Shown here in pieces: positions 49,431-62,043 of a stretch of 64,000 bases of DNA. The notes under the pieces were generated by a model. The model ran no database searches. It was not told where the DNA came from and saw only the letters and a program-made list of their open reading frames with translations. The position numbers were made by a program, and so were the translations under genes. The stretch's first letter is position 1. The number at the start of each line of letters is the position of its first letter. Source of the DNA: Burkholderiales bacterium (GTDB taxonomy: Bacteria > Pseudomonadota > Gammaproteobacteria > Burkholderiales > Burkholderiaceae_E); assembly GCA_026399875.1 (NCBI GenBank), contig JAPLQF010000024.1, positions 54,748 to 118,747 on the forward strand, written 5' to 3'.

Positions 49431-50715
49431 CGTCGCGCCGCACCGGACCCATGTAGAGCTGGCGAGGGCGACCGATCTTCTGATCGGGGTCGGAAATCAT
49501 TTCATTCCACTGCGCGATCCAGCCGACGGTACGTGCCAGCGCAAAGACGCAGGTGAACATCGAGGTGGGAATACCGAGCGCTTTTTGCACGATGCCCGAG
49601 TAGAAGTCGACGTTCGGATAGAGTTTTCGCGATACGAAATACTCATCCTCGAGTGCAATCTGCTCGAGCTTCATCGCCAGAGCAAAGAGCGGATCGTTCT
49701 GCAGACCAAGCTCGCCCAGAACCTCGTAGCAGGTCTCACGCATAAGCTTGGCGCGCGGGTCATAGTTCTTGTAGACCCGATGACCGAAGCCCATCAGCTT
49801 GACGCTCGAATTCTTGTCCTTGACCTTCGCGATGAACTCGCCGATTCGCTCGACACCGCCCTGGGCCTGGATATCGTCAAGCATCTCGAGGCAGGCTTCA
49901 TTGGCGCCACCGTGAGCAGGACCCCAGAGCGTGGCAATTCCTGCGGCGATGCAGGCAAACGGATTGGCACCTGACGATCCGGCGAGCCGTACAGTCGAGG
50001 TCGAGGCATTCTGCTCATGATCGGCATGCAGGATCAGGATGCGGTCGAGTGCCCGAACCAGCACATCGTTCGGCTCGTATTCCTCGCAAGGCGTACCGAA
50101 CATCATCCGCATGAAGTTTGCCGAGTACGACAGGTCGTTACGCGGATAAAGGAAGGGCTGGCCTGCCGAGTACTTGTAGGCCATCGCCACAAGCGTCGGC
50201 ATCTTGGCGATCAGTCGGATCGCAGAGATATGGCGGTGTTCGGGGTTATTGATGTCGAGCGAGTCATGGTAGAAGGCCGACAAGGCGCCGACGCAGCCGA
50301 CCAGAATCGCCATCGGATGCGCATCTCGCCGAAAACCCTGAAAGAAGCGCGTCATCTGCTCATGCACCATGGTGTGATGGACGACGCGATAGGTGAAATC
50401 TTTCTGCTGAGCACGATTGGGCAGATCACCGTTGAGCAGCAGATGGCAGGTCTCGAGGAAGTCGCAGCTCTGCGCGATCTGCTCAATCGGATAGCCGCGA
50501 TAGAGCAGTTCACCCTTGTCGCCGTCGATATAGGTGATCTTGGAGTCGCACGCTGCGGTCGAAAGGAAACCGGGATCGAAGGTGAATTTGCCGGTCTGCC
50601 CATACATCTTTCGAATGTCAACGACATCGGGTCCCACCGAACCCTCATAGATCGGAAACTCGACGGACGGGCTGCCATCCGAGAACGTCAGCGTGGCGGT
50701 CTTTTTAGAGCTCAT
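49408..50715 (-). CDS. gltA: Citrate synthase
   Basis: This enzyme condenses oxaloacetate and acetyl-CoA. The 435-residue type II (hexameric) enzyme has [22 protein letters not shown] with a catalytic His, [15 protein letters not shown] with the second catalytic His, and the C-terminal [14 protein letters not shown] upstream supports the ATG at 50715. It is the last gene of sdhCDAB-sdhE-gltA. A second, shorter citrate-synthase-like enzyme (prpC) lies 7 kb away. Confidence 0.96.
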   Translation of the reverse strand: MSSKKTATLTFSDGSPSVEFPIYEGSVGPDVVDIRKMYGQTGKFTFDPGFLSTAACDSKITYIDGDKGELLYRGYPIEQIAQSCDFLETCHLLLNGDLPNRAQQKDFTYRVVHHTMVHEQMTRFFQGFRRDAHPMAILVGCVGALSAFYHDSLDINNPEHRHISAIRLIAKMPTLVAMAYKYSAGQPFLYPRNDLSYSANFMRMMFGTPCEEYEPNDVLVRALDRILILHADHEQNASTSTVRLAGSSGANPFACIAAGIATLWGPAHGGANEACLEMLDDIQAQGGVERIGEFIAKVKDKNSSVKLMGFGHRVYKNYDPRAKLMRETCYEVLGELGLQNDPLFALAMKLEQIALEDEYFVSRKLYPNVDFYSGIVQKALGIPTSMFTCVFALARTVGWIAQWNEMISDPDQKIGRPRQLYMGPVRRDVMPVDQR

Positions 50716-50761
50716 GGATGCATCCCCTATTGAACGGATTTTTGAATGTAACCGGTCTGCC

Positions 50762-51070
50762 TCAGACCCGACGCAATCGCTGCAGCACGGCCGCTGCATC
50801 AACATCGGTGGCGGGCAATTGCGATTCGGTGCGCTGCAGAATCAGGTCAAGCAACTCGTTGTCGCCGAGTTCGAGCAGCTGGTGCAGCCCCGACACCTCG
50901 GTATCCGTCAGTGTTTCCTCGTAGAGGTCGAGGAATCGTGTCAGCACAAGATCATTTTCGAGCAGACCACGGCGCGCGCGCCAGCGAAGCCGCCTGCGCT
51001 GCGCCGGATCGGACTGATGACTCGACGTGGTGGCAGAAAGCGGCTTCTCGCCCGGATGGTTGACCGACAT
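50762..51070 (-). CDS. sdhE: SdhE, FAD assembly factor of succinate dehydrogenase
   Basis: SdhE (DUF339) helps attach FAD covalently to SdhA. The product (102 residues from the ATG at 51070) has the key RGxxE motif in [17 protein letters not shown] and the helical pattern of the family. A GTG 11 codons upstream is another possible start; neither has a clear ribosome binding site. It lies between sdhB and gltA, its usual place in betaproteobacteria. Confidence 0.9.
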   Translation of the reverse strand: MSVNHPGEKPLSATTSSHQSDPAQRRRLRWRARRGLLENDLVLTRFLDLYEETLTDTEVSGLHQLLELGDNELLDLILQRTESQLPATDVDAAAVLQRLRRV

Positions 51071-51115
51071 GGCTGCTGAGTCGAGGGAGCCGGAGGTCGT
51101 CACTGAGGCGGCAAA

Positions 51116-51832
51116 TCAGACAGCGCGACGGACCATCAGGTCCTTGATCTTGCCAATGGCCAGCGTCGGATTCAGCCCCTTCGGGCAGACATCGACACAG
51201 TTCATGATGGTGTGGCAGCGAAAGAGCCGATAAGGATCTTCGAGGTCGTCGAGTCGGGCGCTGGTCGCCTGATCACGGCTGTCCGCAATGAAGCGGTAGG
51301 CCTGGAGCAGTCCGGCAGGACCGACGAACTTGTCGGGGTTCCACCAGAAGGACGGGCAGGAGGTCGAGCAGCAGGCGCACAGGATGCATTCATACAGGCC
51401 ATCGAGCTCATTGCGCTCTTCCGGGCTTTGCAGCCGCTCTTTCTCGGGGGGCGGCGCGTCATTGATCAGGAAGGGCTTGATCGAATGGTATTGCTTGAAG
51501 AACTGAGTCATGTCGACGATCAGATCGCGGATGACCGGCAGACCGGGCAGCGGCTTGAGCACGATTGGCTCTTTCAGATCGCGAAGATTGGTGATGCAGG
51601 CCAGGCCGTTCTTGCCATTGATGTTCATTGCATCCGAGCCGCACACGCCCTCGCGGCAGGAACGACGATAAGAGACCGAGTCATCGGTCACCTGCTTGAT
51701 TCGCATCAGCGCATCAAGCAGCATCTTGTCGGTGTCCTCGAGTTGGACCTCGAGATCCTGCATGTAGGGCTTGGCATCCTTGTCGGGATCGTAGCGGTAG
51801 ATCGAAAAGCGGACGGTCCGTTTGCTTGCCAT
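51116..51832 (-). CDS. sdhB: Succinate dehydrogenase iron-sulfur subunit
   Basis: SdhB carries three Fe-S clusters from SdhA to quinone. The 238-residue product has the [2Fe-2S] site CREGVCGSD...C (Cys59, Cys64, Asp67, Cys79) with Asp as in E. coli, and the [4Fe-4S]/[3Fe-4S] motifs CILCACCSTSCPS and CHTIMNCVDVCPKGLNP. It lies 62 bases after sdhA. Confidence 0.97.
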   Translation of the reverse strand: MASKRTVRFSIYRYDPDKDAKPYMQDLEVQLEDTDKMLLDALMRIKQVTDDSVSYRRSCREGVCGSDAMNINGKNGLACITNLRDLKEPIVLKPLPGLPVIRDLIVDMTQFFKQYHSIKPFLINDAPPPEKERLQSPEERNELDGLYECILCACCSTSCPSFWWNPDKFVGPAGLLQAYRFIADSRDQATSARLDDLEDPYRLFRCHTIMNCVDVCPKGLNPTLAIGKIKDLMVRRAV

Positions 51833-51894
51833 AGGAATTCTCGCGAGTCCGAAAAAGTAGGTGTCAGGCCGAAGATTGGCTGAGATGACGAGCG

Positions 51895-53685
51895 TCAGAA
51901 AGTTCGTGCTTTGGGCTCGAAGGTCTCGACGGTCAGTGGCTTCATTGAAACCGCCTTGTAGTCGAGGCGGTTGCCTTCGCTGAAGTAAAGCGAGTGTTTG
52001 ATCCAGTTCGCATCGTCGCGATTCGGGAAGTCACGATGCGCATGCGCACCGCGGCTCTCCTTGCGGGCCTCTGCCGACACGATCGTGGCTTTGGCGGTTT
52101 CGACCAGATTATCGAGTTCGAGCGCCTCAACGCGGGCGGTATTGAAGACCTTCGACTTGTCGTTCATGTGGACGTTAGCCGCCCGCTCGGACAGCGTCAT
52201 GATCTGCTTGACACCCTCCGAGAGCAGCTCGCCAGTCCGGAACACGCCGCAGTGCGCCTGCATCGACTTGCGGATGCCATCAGCGACTTCCTGGGTGTTT
52301 TCACCAGAACGCGAGCCTTCGAGACGGGCAAGCCGGGACAGGGACGCGTCACCCGACTGCGCCGGCAGACTGCGATGCCCCTGATCCTTGAACTTGGCAT
52401 CGACAATATGATTGCCTGCAGCACGACCGAAGACCAGCAGATCGAGCAGTGAATTGGTGCCCAGTCGATTGGCGCCGTGCACCGACACGCAGGCGCACTC
52501 GCCGATGGCGTAAAGCCCTTCGACCACGGCATTGTGGTTACCGTTATGCGGCGCAACCACCTGACCGTGAATATTGGTGGGGATGCCACCCATCTGGTAG
52601 TGAATCGTCGGCACGACCGGAATCGGATCGCGAATCGGATCGACATTGGCGAACTTGATCGCGATCTCGCGGATCGAGGGCAGTTTCTTGATGATCTTGT
52701 CTGCGCCGAGGTGATCGAGCTTGAGCAGAACGTAATCGCCGTTCGGGCCACAGCCGCGCCCTTCCTTGATTTCCTGATCCATCGAGCGCGAGATGAAGTC
52801 GCGCGGAGCGAGATCCTTGAGCGTGGGCGCATAGCGCTCCATGAAGCGCTCGCCGTCCTTGTTGAGCAGAATGCCGCCTTCGCCGCGAACACCTTCTGTA
52901 ATCAGCACGCCAGCGCCGGCCACGCCGGTGGGATGAAACTGCCAGAACTCCATGTCTTCGAGGGGCAGCCCAGCGCGGGCAGCCATGCCCATACCATCAC
53001 CCGTGTTGATGAAGGCATTGGTTGACGCCGCCCAGATACGACCTGCGCCGCCAGTGGCCAGCACGGTAACCTTCGACTCGAGAACCATCACCTCGCCGGT
53101 TTCCATCTCGAGGGCCACGACGCCGACCACGGCGCCTTCAGCATCACGGATCAGATCGAGTGCCATCCACTCGACAAAGAACTGGGTACGGGCGCGGACA
53201 TTGCGCTGATAGAGGGTGTGCAGGAGGGCGTGGCCAGTACGATCGGCCGCCGCGCAGGCACGCTGAACCGGCTTTTCGCCGAAGTTGGCGGTGTGCCCGC
53301 CGAACGGACGCTGATAGATCGTGCCATCGGCATTGCGATCGAAGGGCATGCCGAAGTGCTCAAGCTCGTAGACCACCTGCGGCGCCATCTTGCACATGTA
53401 CTCGATCGCGTCCTGGTCACCCAGATAGTCGGACCCCTTGACGGTGTCAAACATATGCCAGTACCAGTTGTCCTCACTCATGTTGCCGAGCGATGCACCA
53501 ATACCGCCCTGGGCGGCCACGGTATGCGAGCGGGTCGGGAAGACCTTTGACAGTACCGCGACGTTATAGCCGGCTTCGGCCAGTTGCAGCGAGCAGCGCA
53601 TACCGGAGCCACCGGCACCGACGATAACCGCATCGAAACGCCGCCGCGGCAGCCCGTTTGCGAGTTGATTCAGGAGTTCAGCCAA
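51895..53685 (-). CDS. sdhA: Succinate dehydrogenase flavoprotein subunit
   Basis: SdhA oxidises succinate to fumarate. The 596-residue product has the FAD motif VIVGAGGSGMRC, the covalent-FAD histidine His54 in TRSHTVAAQGG, the catalytic stretch YAPTLKDLAPRDFISRSM and HYQMGGIPTN, and ends EPKARTF. The start lies one base after the sdhD stop codon. Confidence 0.97.
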   Translation of the reverse strand: MAELLNQLANGLPRRRFDAVIVGAGGSGMRCSLQLAEAGYNVAVLSKVFPTRSHTVAAQGGIGASLGNMSEDNWYWHMFDTVKGSDYLGDQDAIEYMCKMAPQVVYELEHFGMPFDRNADGTIYQRPFGGHTANFGEKPVQRACAAADRTGHALLHTLYQRNVRARTQFFVEWMALDLIRDAEGAVVGVVALEMETGEVMVLESKVTVLATGGAGRIWAASTNAFINTGDGMGMAARAGLPLEDMEFWQFHPTGVAGAGVLITEGVRGEGGILLNKDGERFMERYAPTLKDLAPRDFISRSMDQEIKEGRGCGPNGDYVLLKLDHLGADKIIKKLPSIREIAIKFANVDPIRDPIPVVPTIHYQMGGIPTNIHGQVVAPHNGNHNAVVEGLYAIGECACVSVHGANRLGTNSLLDLLVFGRAAGNHIVDAKFKDQGHRSLPAQSGDASLSRLARLEGSRSGENTQEVADGIRKSMQAHCGVFRTGELLSEGVKQIMTLSERAANVHMNDKSKVFNTARVEALELDNLVETAKATIVSAEARKESRGAHAHRDFPNRDDANWIKHSLYFSEGNRLDYKAVSMKPLTVETFEPKARTF

Positions 53686-53686
53686 C

Positions 53687-54037
53687 TCAAACTCTCCAGA
53701 GAATAATGACCGCCCAGAAGGCGTATCCAGCCAATGCCACGACCGTCAGAACCTGCAGAAACAGGCGAACGCCAGTCGGCTTGATGTAGTCCATGTAGAT
53801 GTCGCGAATACCGACCCACGCATGCCACATGAGCGCGAAGACCGCCATGAGTGTGGCCACTTTCATCCAGACATTGGCAAAGAGGCCTGCCCAGGTGAAG
53901 TAATTCAGCTCTGAAGTGAAAACCACGGCACCGAGCAGGAGCAGCGTGTAAATCAGCAGCACGACTGCCGAGATTCTTTGGGCAAGCCAGTCGCGCAGCC
54001 CGTAGTGCGCGCCGACGACGATTCGATTGGTCGTCAT
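53687..54037 (-). CDS. sdhD: Succinate dehydrogenase membrane anchor SdhD
   Basis: The 116-residue product has three membrane helices (about 20-40, 55-77 and 90-112) and the quinone/heme-site pattern GLRDWLAQRISAV with HAWVGIRDIYMDY. It forms the membrane anchor with SdhC. The start lies one base after the sdhC stop codon. Confidence 0.95.
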   Translation of the reverse strand: MTTNRIVVGAHYGLRDWLAQRISAVVLLIYTLLLLGAVVFTSELNYFTWAGLFANVWMKVATLMAVFALMWHAWVGIRDIYMDYIKPTGVRLFLQVLTVVALAGYAFWAVIILWRV

Positions 54038-54038
54038 C

Positions 54039-54455
54039 TCAGAACACTCCGAAAAGCTTGAGAGCAAACACCAGCGTCAGCAGCAGCGAGACCACGAGGG
54101 CGACCTTGGCAGACAGATGTGACGAGGCTTTTTCGATGCCGACATGCCGATCGAGCAGCAGGTAACGGATACCGGCAATCGCGTGATGAAGAAAGGCCCA
54201 GCCCAGAACCAGCAGCACCAGCTTGCCCGGCACGCTGCCGACAATCGCGCTGTAACTGGCGAAGCTCAGCTCGGAGGTCAGGCTTTGCTGAAGCAGGTAG
54301 AGAGAAAACGGAATGCCGAAGAGAAAAAGCAATGCTCCGCTGATCCGATGAAGGATCGAGACAATCCCTGCAATGGGAAGCCTGTAGGACAGAATCTGGG
54401 AAATGCCAATGTTGCGATACTGGGGTCGCGCCTTGCGGACGGCGAGGTCTGTCAT
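54039..54455 (-). CDS. sdhC: Succinate dehydrogenase cytochrome b556 subunit SdhC
   Basis: The 138-residue product has three membrane helices. It carries the motif SILHRISGALLFL, with the Ser/His/Arg of the quinone site, and FLHHAIAGIRYLLLD, with the heme-ligand His. It is the first gene of the sdh operon, with a 112-base gap to the gntR gene, which is transcribed in the same direction. Confidence 0.95.
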   Translation of the reverse strand: MTDLAVRKARPQYRNIGISQILSYRLPIAGIVSILHRISGALLFLFGIPFSLYLLQQSLTSELSFASYSAIVGSVPGKLVLLVLGWAFLHHAIAGIRYLLLDRHVGIEKASSHLSAKVALVVSLLLTLVFALKLFGVF

Positions 54456-54567
54456 GAATGCCTCGAATCAGACTTAATCGTGGATGACAACGCGCCGGAA
54501 TCACAAACCTGCAGACCCACACGTTCTTCGGGCTGCATTCTGACTGAAATTTCGCGGCGCACCAATT

Positions 54568-55290
54568 CTAGTTCAGCTCGTTGGCGTAGTGATGTTCAAT
54601 CGTCACGTACCAGCCGTGACGCACTTCAACCGGTCGATCACCGTAGGTTGACGAAACCCTGACGACCAGGAGCAAGGGCTCACCCGGGTTGACCTGCAGC
54701 AGTCGCGCTTCATCCGGACCGGCGGCGACCGCTTTGACCCGTTCGCTCGCACGGATCATGCGAACGCCGAACTCGGTCTCGAGCAGCCCGTAAAGAGGAC
54801 CGGTATAGGCATTGAGCCGCTCGGCGCTCAAGCCTCTGAAAAGCACGCCAGGCAACCAGATCTCTTCGAGCACCATGGGCGCGCCATCAAATTCGAGAAG
54901 GCGGCGTATCACCACCACCGTTTCGCCCGGCTTCAGCTGCAAGGCCCTCGCGATCTCGACGGGGGCCCGCATCCTGCGACAGTCGATGAACCGGCTCGCA
55001 GGCTGCCGGGGATCACCTTCATCGGGGCGCAGCCTGAGGAAGCGGAACTGGGCGAGTTGCTCCTGGTGACTGGCAACGAAGGTACCGCGGCCCTGGCGAC
55101 GCACCAGCAGATTTTCTGCGGCGAGTGCGTCGATGGCCTTTCTGACAGTGCCCTGACTGACACCGTAGCGCTGCGCGAGTTCGCCTTCGCTCGGGATCAA
55201 CTCGCCCGGGCGCCACTCGCCCTCATGCAGGCTGTGCACAAGGCGCTCGCGAATCTGCCTGTAAAGAGGGCTGAAAGTCACCATTGACAT
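54568..55290 (-). CDS. GntR-family (HutC/UTRA) regulator, probably of TCA-cycle genes
   Basis: The 240-residue product has an N-terminal winged helix (SPLYRQIRERLVHSL...IPSEGELAQRYGVSQGTVRKAIDALAAENLLVRRQGRGTFV) and a C-terminal UTRA effector domain (about 85-238). The gene lies between sdhC and mdh, as in other Burkholderiales. I infer control of mdh and possibly sdh. The effector is unknown. The gap to mdh holds a CTTATATAAG palindrome, a good operator candidate. The start may be the ATG at 55290 or two codons later. Confidence 0.9.
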   Translation of the reverse strand: MSMVTFSPLYRQIRERLVHSLHEGEWRPGELIPSEGELAQRYGVSQGTVRKAIDALAAENLLVRRQGRGTFVASHQEQLAQFRFLRLRPDEGDPRQPASRFIDCRRMRAPVEIARALQLKPGETVVVIRRLLEFDGAPMVLEEIWLPGVLFRGLSAERLNAYTGPLYGLLETEFGVRMIRASERVKAVAAGPDEARLLQVNPGEPLLLVVRVSSTYGDRPVEVRHGWYVTIEHHYANELN

Positions 55291-55326
55291 CGTGCAATGA
55301 CACCACGCCACGCCACGCTTGTCTAG

Positions 55327-55349
55327 TAACTGATATCTTATATAAGTTA
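55327..55349. promoter_or_regulatory. AT-rich inverted repeat, candidate GntR operator
   Basis: The perfect 10-bp palindrome CTTATATAAG (55337-55346) lies inside wider partial symmetry with TAACT (55327-55331) and AGTTA (55345-55349). It stands out in GC-rich DNA. It is about 37 bases upstream of the gntR start and 11 bases upstream of the mdh -35 box, so a bound regulator could control both genes. Confidence 0.5.
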
Positions 55350-55359
55350 TAGCTCTGGT

Positions 55360-55388
55360 TTGACAATGGTGCGGGCGGCTTCTAAACT
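55360..55388 (+). promoter_or_regulatory. Sigma-70 promoter of mdh
   Basis: A consensus TTGACA (55360-55365) and TAAACT (55383-55388) are separated by 17 bases. The -10 box lies 35 bases before the mdh ATG, and AAGGA sits at the right distance before that ATG. This is one of the clearest promoters in the window. Confidence 0.75.
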
Positions 55389-55423
55389 TCAGCGCGCATT
55401 CGTCAAACCATCAAGGAAACCTC

Positions 55424-56413
55424 ATGACCAAGCCTGCCAAACGCGTCGCCATCACCGGGGCCGCCGGCCAGATCGGTTACTCCCTGCTGTTCCGGATTGC
55501 CAATGGCGACATGCTCGGTCGCGACCAGCCGGTCATCCTGCAACTGCTTGAAATCCCTGATGAAAAGGCCCAAAAAGCGCTCAAGGGCGTCATGATGGAG
55601 CTCGAGGACTGCGCCTTTCCGCTGCTGGCGGGCATGAGTGCCCATGGTGACCCGATGACCGCCTTCAAGGACGCCGACTATGCGCTGCTTGTCGGCGCAC
55701 GCCCGCGCGGCCCGGGCATGGAGCGCAAGGACCTGCTCGCTGCCAACGCCCAGATCTTCACCGCACAGGGCAAGGCGCTCGACGCGGTCGCAAGCCGTGA
55801 CATCCGCGTCCTGGTGGTCGGAAACCCTGCCAATACCAATGCATATATCGCGATGAAGTCGGCGCCGAGCCTGCCGGCCCGCAACTTCACCGCCATGCTG
55901 CGACTGGACCATAACCGCGCGTTGTCGCAGATCGCGGCCCGGACCGGTAAGCCGGTGGCCAGCATCGAAAAACTCTGCGTCTGGGGCAATCACTCCCCGA
56001 CCATGTATGCCGACTATCGTTTTGCCACCATCGGCGGTGCATCGGTCAAGGCGATGATCAATGACGAAGCCTGGAACCGGGATGTTTTCCTGCCGACGGT
56101 CGGCAAGCGCGGCGCCGCCATCATCGAAGCACGGGGCCTGTCCTCGGCGGCATCGGCCGCCAACGCTGCGATCGACCACATGCGCGACTGGGCGCTTGGC
56201 ACGGCCGGAAAATGGACCACCATGGGCATTGCCTCGGATGGCTCCTACGGTATCCCCGCCGGCATCATGTACGGCTTTCCGGTGACTTGCGCCAACGGCG
56301 AATACCAGATGGTCCAGGGCCTCGAGGTCGATGCCTTCAGCCGCGAAAAGATGGACTTCACCCTCAAGGAACTGCTTGAGGAGCGCGACGGCGTGCAGCA
56401 CCTGCTGCCCTGA
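55424..56413 (+). CDS. mdh: Malate dehydrogenase
   Basis: This NAD-dependent enzyme oxidises malate to oxaloacetate. The 329-residue product has the NAD loop [12 protein letters not shown], the substrate-binding arginines in [15 protein letters not shown], and the catalytic His in [11 protein letters not shown]. It opens the mdh-prpB-prpC-exported protein-acnA run on the plus strand, under its own strong promoter. Confidence 0.96.
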   Translation: MTKPAKRVAITGAAGQIGYSLLFRIANGDMLGRDQPVILQLLEIPDEKAQKALKGVMMELEDCAFPLLAGMSAHGDPMTAFKDADYALLVGARPRGPGMERKDLLAANAQIFTAQGKALDAVASRDIRVLVVGNPANTNAYIAMKSAPSLPARNFTAMLRLDHNRALSQIAARTGKPVASIEKLCVWGNHSPTMYADYRFATIGGASVKAMINDEAWNRDVFLPTVGKRGAAIIEARGLSSAASAANAAIDHMRDWALGTAGKWTTMGIASDGSYGIPAGIMYGFPVTCANGEYQMVQGLEVDAFSREKMDFTLKELLEERDGVQHLLP

Positions 56414-56469
56414 TCACCGGGTACCGCAGGCTAATCGAGCAACGATTTCATTCACTTGAGGCAGCAGCG

Positions 56470-57345
56470 ATGACTCCCGGCCAATTGTTCAGACAGGCAC
56501 TCCTTGAGGAGCGCCCGCTCCAGATACCGGGTGCCATCAACGCCAACCATGCATTGCTGGCCCGGCACGCCGGATACCGGGCGCTCTATCTCTCAGGCGG
56601 CGGTGTGGCCGCCGGCTCGCTTGGCCTGCCCGACCTCGGCATCTCGGGTCTTGAAGACGTCCTGGTCGACGTGCGGAGAATCACCGACGTCTGCGACCTG
56701 CCCTTGCTGGTTGATGTTGATACCGGCTTTGGCGCGTCGGCATTCAATGTGGCTCGCACCGTACGTTCGCTTGTCAAGGCTGGCGCCGGCGCGATGCATA
56801 TTGAAGATCAGGTGGGTGCCAAGCGCTGCGGGCATCGCCCCGGCAAGGAAATCGTCGGCCAGGACGAAATGGTCGACAGGATCAAGGCGGCTGTGGATGG
56901 CAGGACCGACTCGTCTTTTTTCATCATGGCGCGAACCGACTCGCTGGCAGTCGAAGGTTTCGATCGCGCTGTCGAGCGCGCCATCGCCTGCGTCGAGGCT
57001 GGGGCTGACGGCATTTTTCCCGAGGCACTGACCGAACTGTCGATGTTCGAGAAATTCTCCAAGGCGGTCGGCGTGCCGATCCTGGCAAATATCACCGAAT
57101 TCGGTCAGACGCCACTCTTTACGCTTGAGCAGCTGGCGGGCGCCGGCGTGGCCATCGCGCTTTATCCTCTGTCGGCATTCCGTGCTGCCAACAAGGCTGC
57201 CGAAAACGTCTACCGTGCCATCCGCACCGACGGCACTCAGGCATCGGTCGTTCCCACCATGCAGACCCGACAGGAACTTTACGACACCATCGGCTATTGG
57301 GATTTCGAGCGCAAACTCGACCAGCTCTTCGCCGCAAAGAAGTAA
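56470..57345 (+). CDS. prpB: 2-methylisocitrate lyase
   Basis: PrpB splits 2-methylisocitrate to pyruvate and succinate in propionate breakdown. The 291-residue product of the isocitrate lyase/PEP mutase family has the active-site loop KRCGHRPGK with catalytic Cys, VDVDTGFG with metal-binding Asp, and ARTDS. GGCAGC precedes the ATG. It is followed by prpC after 96 bases. No prpD/acnD-prpF or prpR is present. Confidence 0.95.
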   Translation: MTPGQLFRQALLEERPLQIPGAINANHALLARHAGYRALYLSGGGVAAGSLGLPDLGISGLEDVLVDVRRITDVCDLPLLVDVDTGFGASAFNVARTVRSLVKAGAGAMHIEDQVGAKRCGHRPGKEIVGQDEMVDRIKAAVDGRTDSSFFIMARTDSLAVEGFDRAVERAIACVEAGADGIFPEALTELSMFEKFSKAVGVPILANITEFGQTPLFTLEQLAGAGVAIALYPLSAFRAANKAAENVYRAIRTDGTQASVVPTMQTRQELYDTIGYWDFERKLDQLFAAKK

Positions 57346-57441
57346 GCCCGATCGCGGACCGATCGGACAATCCTTGGCATCGATCAGACTGCACCGACAA
57401 ATACGGCGCAGCGGCAGTCACACGACAGGAGAATCGACGAC

Positions 57442-58599
57442 ATGAGCAGCACCCCTGAAACAAGCGGCTTCAAGCCCAAAAAATCGGTCGCCTTGTCGGG
57501 CGTGACCGCAGGCAACACAGCCCTGTGCACCGTAGGCCGCACCGGCAACGATCTGCATTACCGCGGCTATGACATTCTCGATTTCGCCGAGCAGGCTGAA
57601 TTCGAAGAGATTGCCTACCTGCTTGTCCATGGCACGCTTCCGAATGCAGCCGGGCTGCAGGCCTACAAAGCCAAGCTCAGGGCATTGCGCGGACTGCCGG
57701 CCGCGGTCAAGGCCATTCTCGAATGCCTGCCGGCCTCCAGCCATCCGATGGATGTGATGCGCACTGGCGTGTCAGCGCTGGGTTGCCAGTTGCCCGAAAA
57801 GGACGACCATAACGGAGCGGGTGCACGCGACATCGCCGATCGCCTGATGGCCAGCCTCGGCTCGATGCTGATGTACTGGTATCACTTCAGCCATAACGGC
57901 CGCCGGATCGAAACCGAAACCGACGACGATTCGATCGCCGGCCATATCCTGCACCTGCTGCACGGACGGCCGCCCTCGGCGCTGTGGGTGCGCGCAATGC
58001 ACACATCGCTCATCCTGTATGCCGAGCACGAGTTCAATGCATCGACCTTCGCCGCCCGCGTCGTGGCAGGCACCGGTGCTGACATGTATTCGGCGATCAC
58101 CGGTGGCATCGGCGCGCTGCGTGGGCCGAAGCACGGCGGCGCCAACGAAGTCTCCTTCGAGATCCAGAAGCGCTATCTGACACCGGACGAAGCAGAAGCC
58201 GACATCCGGCGGCGGGTTGAAGCCAAGGAAGTCGTGATCGGCTTCGGACATCCGGTCTATACCATCTCGGACCCCCGCAACAAGGTCATCAAGGAAGTCG
58301 CGCGGCGCCTGTCGGCCGACGCTGGCGATATGCGGATGTTCGATATCGCAGAACGCCTTGAGGGCGTGATGTGGGATGCCAAGAAGATGTTCCCGAACCT
58401 CGACTGGTTCAGCGCGGTCTCGTATCACATGATGGGCGTTCCGACCGAAATGTTCACGCCGCTCTTCGTGATTTCCCGTACCTCGGGATGGGCTGCGCAT
58501 GTGCTCGAACAGCGTGTCGACAACAAGATCATCCGCCCCAGTGCCAATTATGTCGGCCCGGAGAATCTGTCCTTCGTTCCCCTGGAGAAACGTTCATGA
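57442..58599 (+). CDS. prpC: 2-methylcitrate synthase
   Basis: PrpC condenses propionyl-CoA with oxaloacetate. The 385-residue enzyme is shorter than gltA and has [37 protein letters not shown] and the C-terminal [18 protein letters not shown] lies about ten bases before the ATG. Its stop overlaps the next gene by ATGA. AcnA downstream or an enzyme elsewhere must supply the missing methylcitrate dehydration steps. Confidence 0.95.
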   Translation: MSSTPETSGFKPKKSVALSGVTAGNTALCTVGRTGNDLHYRGYDILDFAEQAEFEEIAYLLVHGTLPNAAGLQAYKAKLRALRGLPAAVKAILECLPASSHPMDVMRTGVSALGCQLPEKDDHNGAGARDIADRLMASLGSMLMYWYHFSHNGRRIETETDDDSIAGHILHLLHGRPPSALWVRAMHTSLILYAEHEFNASTFAARVVAGTGADMYSAITGGIGALRGPKHGGANEVSFEIQKRYLTPDEAEADIRRRVEAKEVVIGFGHPVYTISDPRNKVIKEVARRLSADAGDMRMFDIAERLEGVMWDAKKMFPNLDWFSAVSYHMMGVPTEMFTPLFVISRTSGWAAHVLEQRVDNKIIRPSANYVGPENLSFVPLEKRS

Positions 58600-59096
58600 C
58601 CTCCCCGACCACTGCTCTTCGACTTGCCGCCGTTGCACTGGCGCTCGTCGCTCAGAGCGGCATGACGCCGGTTGCTGCGCAAACCGCGCAACCGGCCAAG
58701 AACCCCCCTGCCAGGAAGGGCGTTCCGCCGCCAACGACCGCCGCCCAGCGTGCCGCCCTTCCGGCTGCCGACGAGCAGCAACTGGCGGCTGCCGAGTTCG
58801 TCCACTACGGCAAGTATGTCTGCGACGAAAAGATCGAAATTTTTGTCGAAAAAGACCAGCGGGCACCGGGCTATGTCGATGTCCGCCACAAGAAAGACAT
58901 CTGGGTCATGAAGCCGGTTGCATCCGCCACCGGAGCGGTACGGCTGGAAGACATCGACAAGAATGTGCTGCTGGTTCAGATCCCCTACAAGTCGATGCTG
59001 CTCAACGTCAGGAGCGGGCAACGGATTGTCGACTCCTGCCAGCACGATAATCAACTCGCCACCGAGAAGGCGGACAAGGCTGCCTTGAACAAATAG
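58596..59096 (+). CDS. Small exported protein between prpC and acnA
   Basis: The 166-residue product begins with a Sec signal peptide (about 1-28, ending PVAAQ), followed by a Pro/Ala-rich linker. A compact beta-rich domain then carries one cysteine near each end (Cys76 in [15 protein letters not shown] and Cys148 in VDSCQHD). The segment [11 protein letters not shown] faintly recalls the SGSGARY motif of MliC/PliC lysozyme inhibitors, which also have paired end cysteines; this is a guess. The ATG overlaps the prpC stop (ATGA) and acnA follows after 73 bases, so it is co-transcribed with TCA genes. I know similar unnamed proteins at this place in other Burkholderiales. Confidence 0.8.
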   Translation: MTSPTTALRLAAVALALVAQSGMTPVAAQTAQPAKNPPARKGVPPPTTAAQRAALPAADEQQLAAAEFVHYGKYVCDEKIEIFVEKDQRAPGYVDVRHKKDIWVMKPVASATGAVRLEDIDKNVLLVQIPYKSMLLNVRSGQRIVDSCQHDNQLATEKADKAALNK

Positions 59097-59169
59097 GCCC
59101 GCGACCGGCGATCGTCGCAGGCGACTAACGCGTCACACACCATCACCCCCTCACGAAAACAGGCAAGAC

Positions 59170-61881
<2,712 letters not shown>

Positions 61882-61932
61882 TCCAATGGTGCTGCTTCGG
61901 GCTGTGCGAACCCCAGCCTGAGACAGCAAGTT

Positions 61933-61965
61933 CTGCCAGATGGGCGACAGTCGCCCATCTGGCAG
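61933..61965. terminator. 33-bp perfect inverted repeat after acnA
   Basis: The arms CTGCCAGATGGGCGAC and GTCGCCCATCTGGCAG are perfect 16-base complements around a single A. As RNA this is a very stable hairpin. It lies 51 bases after the acnA stop and 78 bases before the next gene. No U-run follows, so it is more likely an mRNA 3'-end stabiliser, a factor-dependent stop or a protein site than a standard terminator. Confidence 0.6.
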
Positions 61966-62043
61966 CGACAGGCGGATCTTTCGGTCGGTCCGAGCCCTGA
62001 GGGGCTGCGCTACACTCGGCTGAACTTTGGGACGACACGAAAA

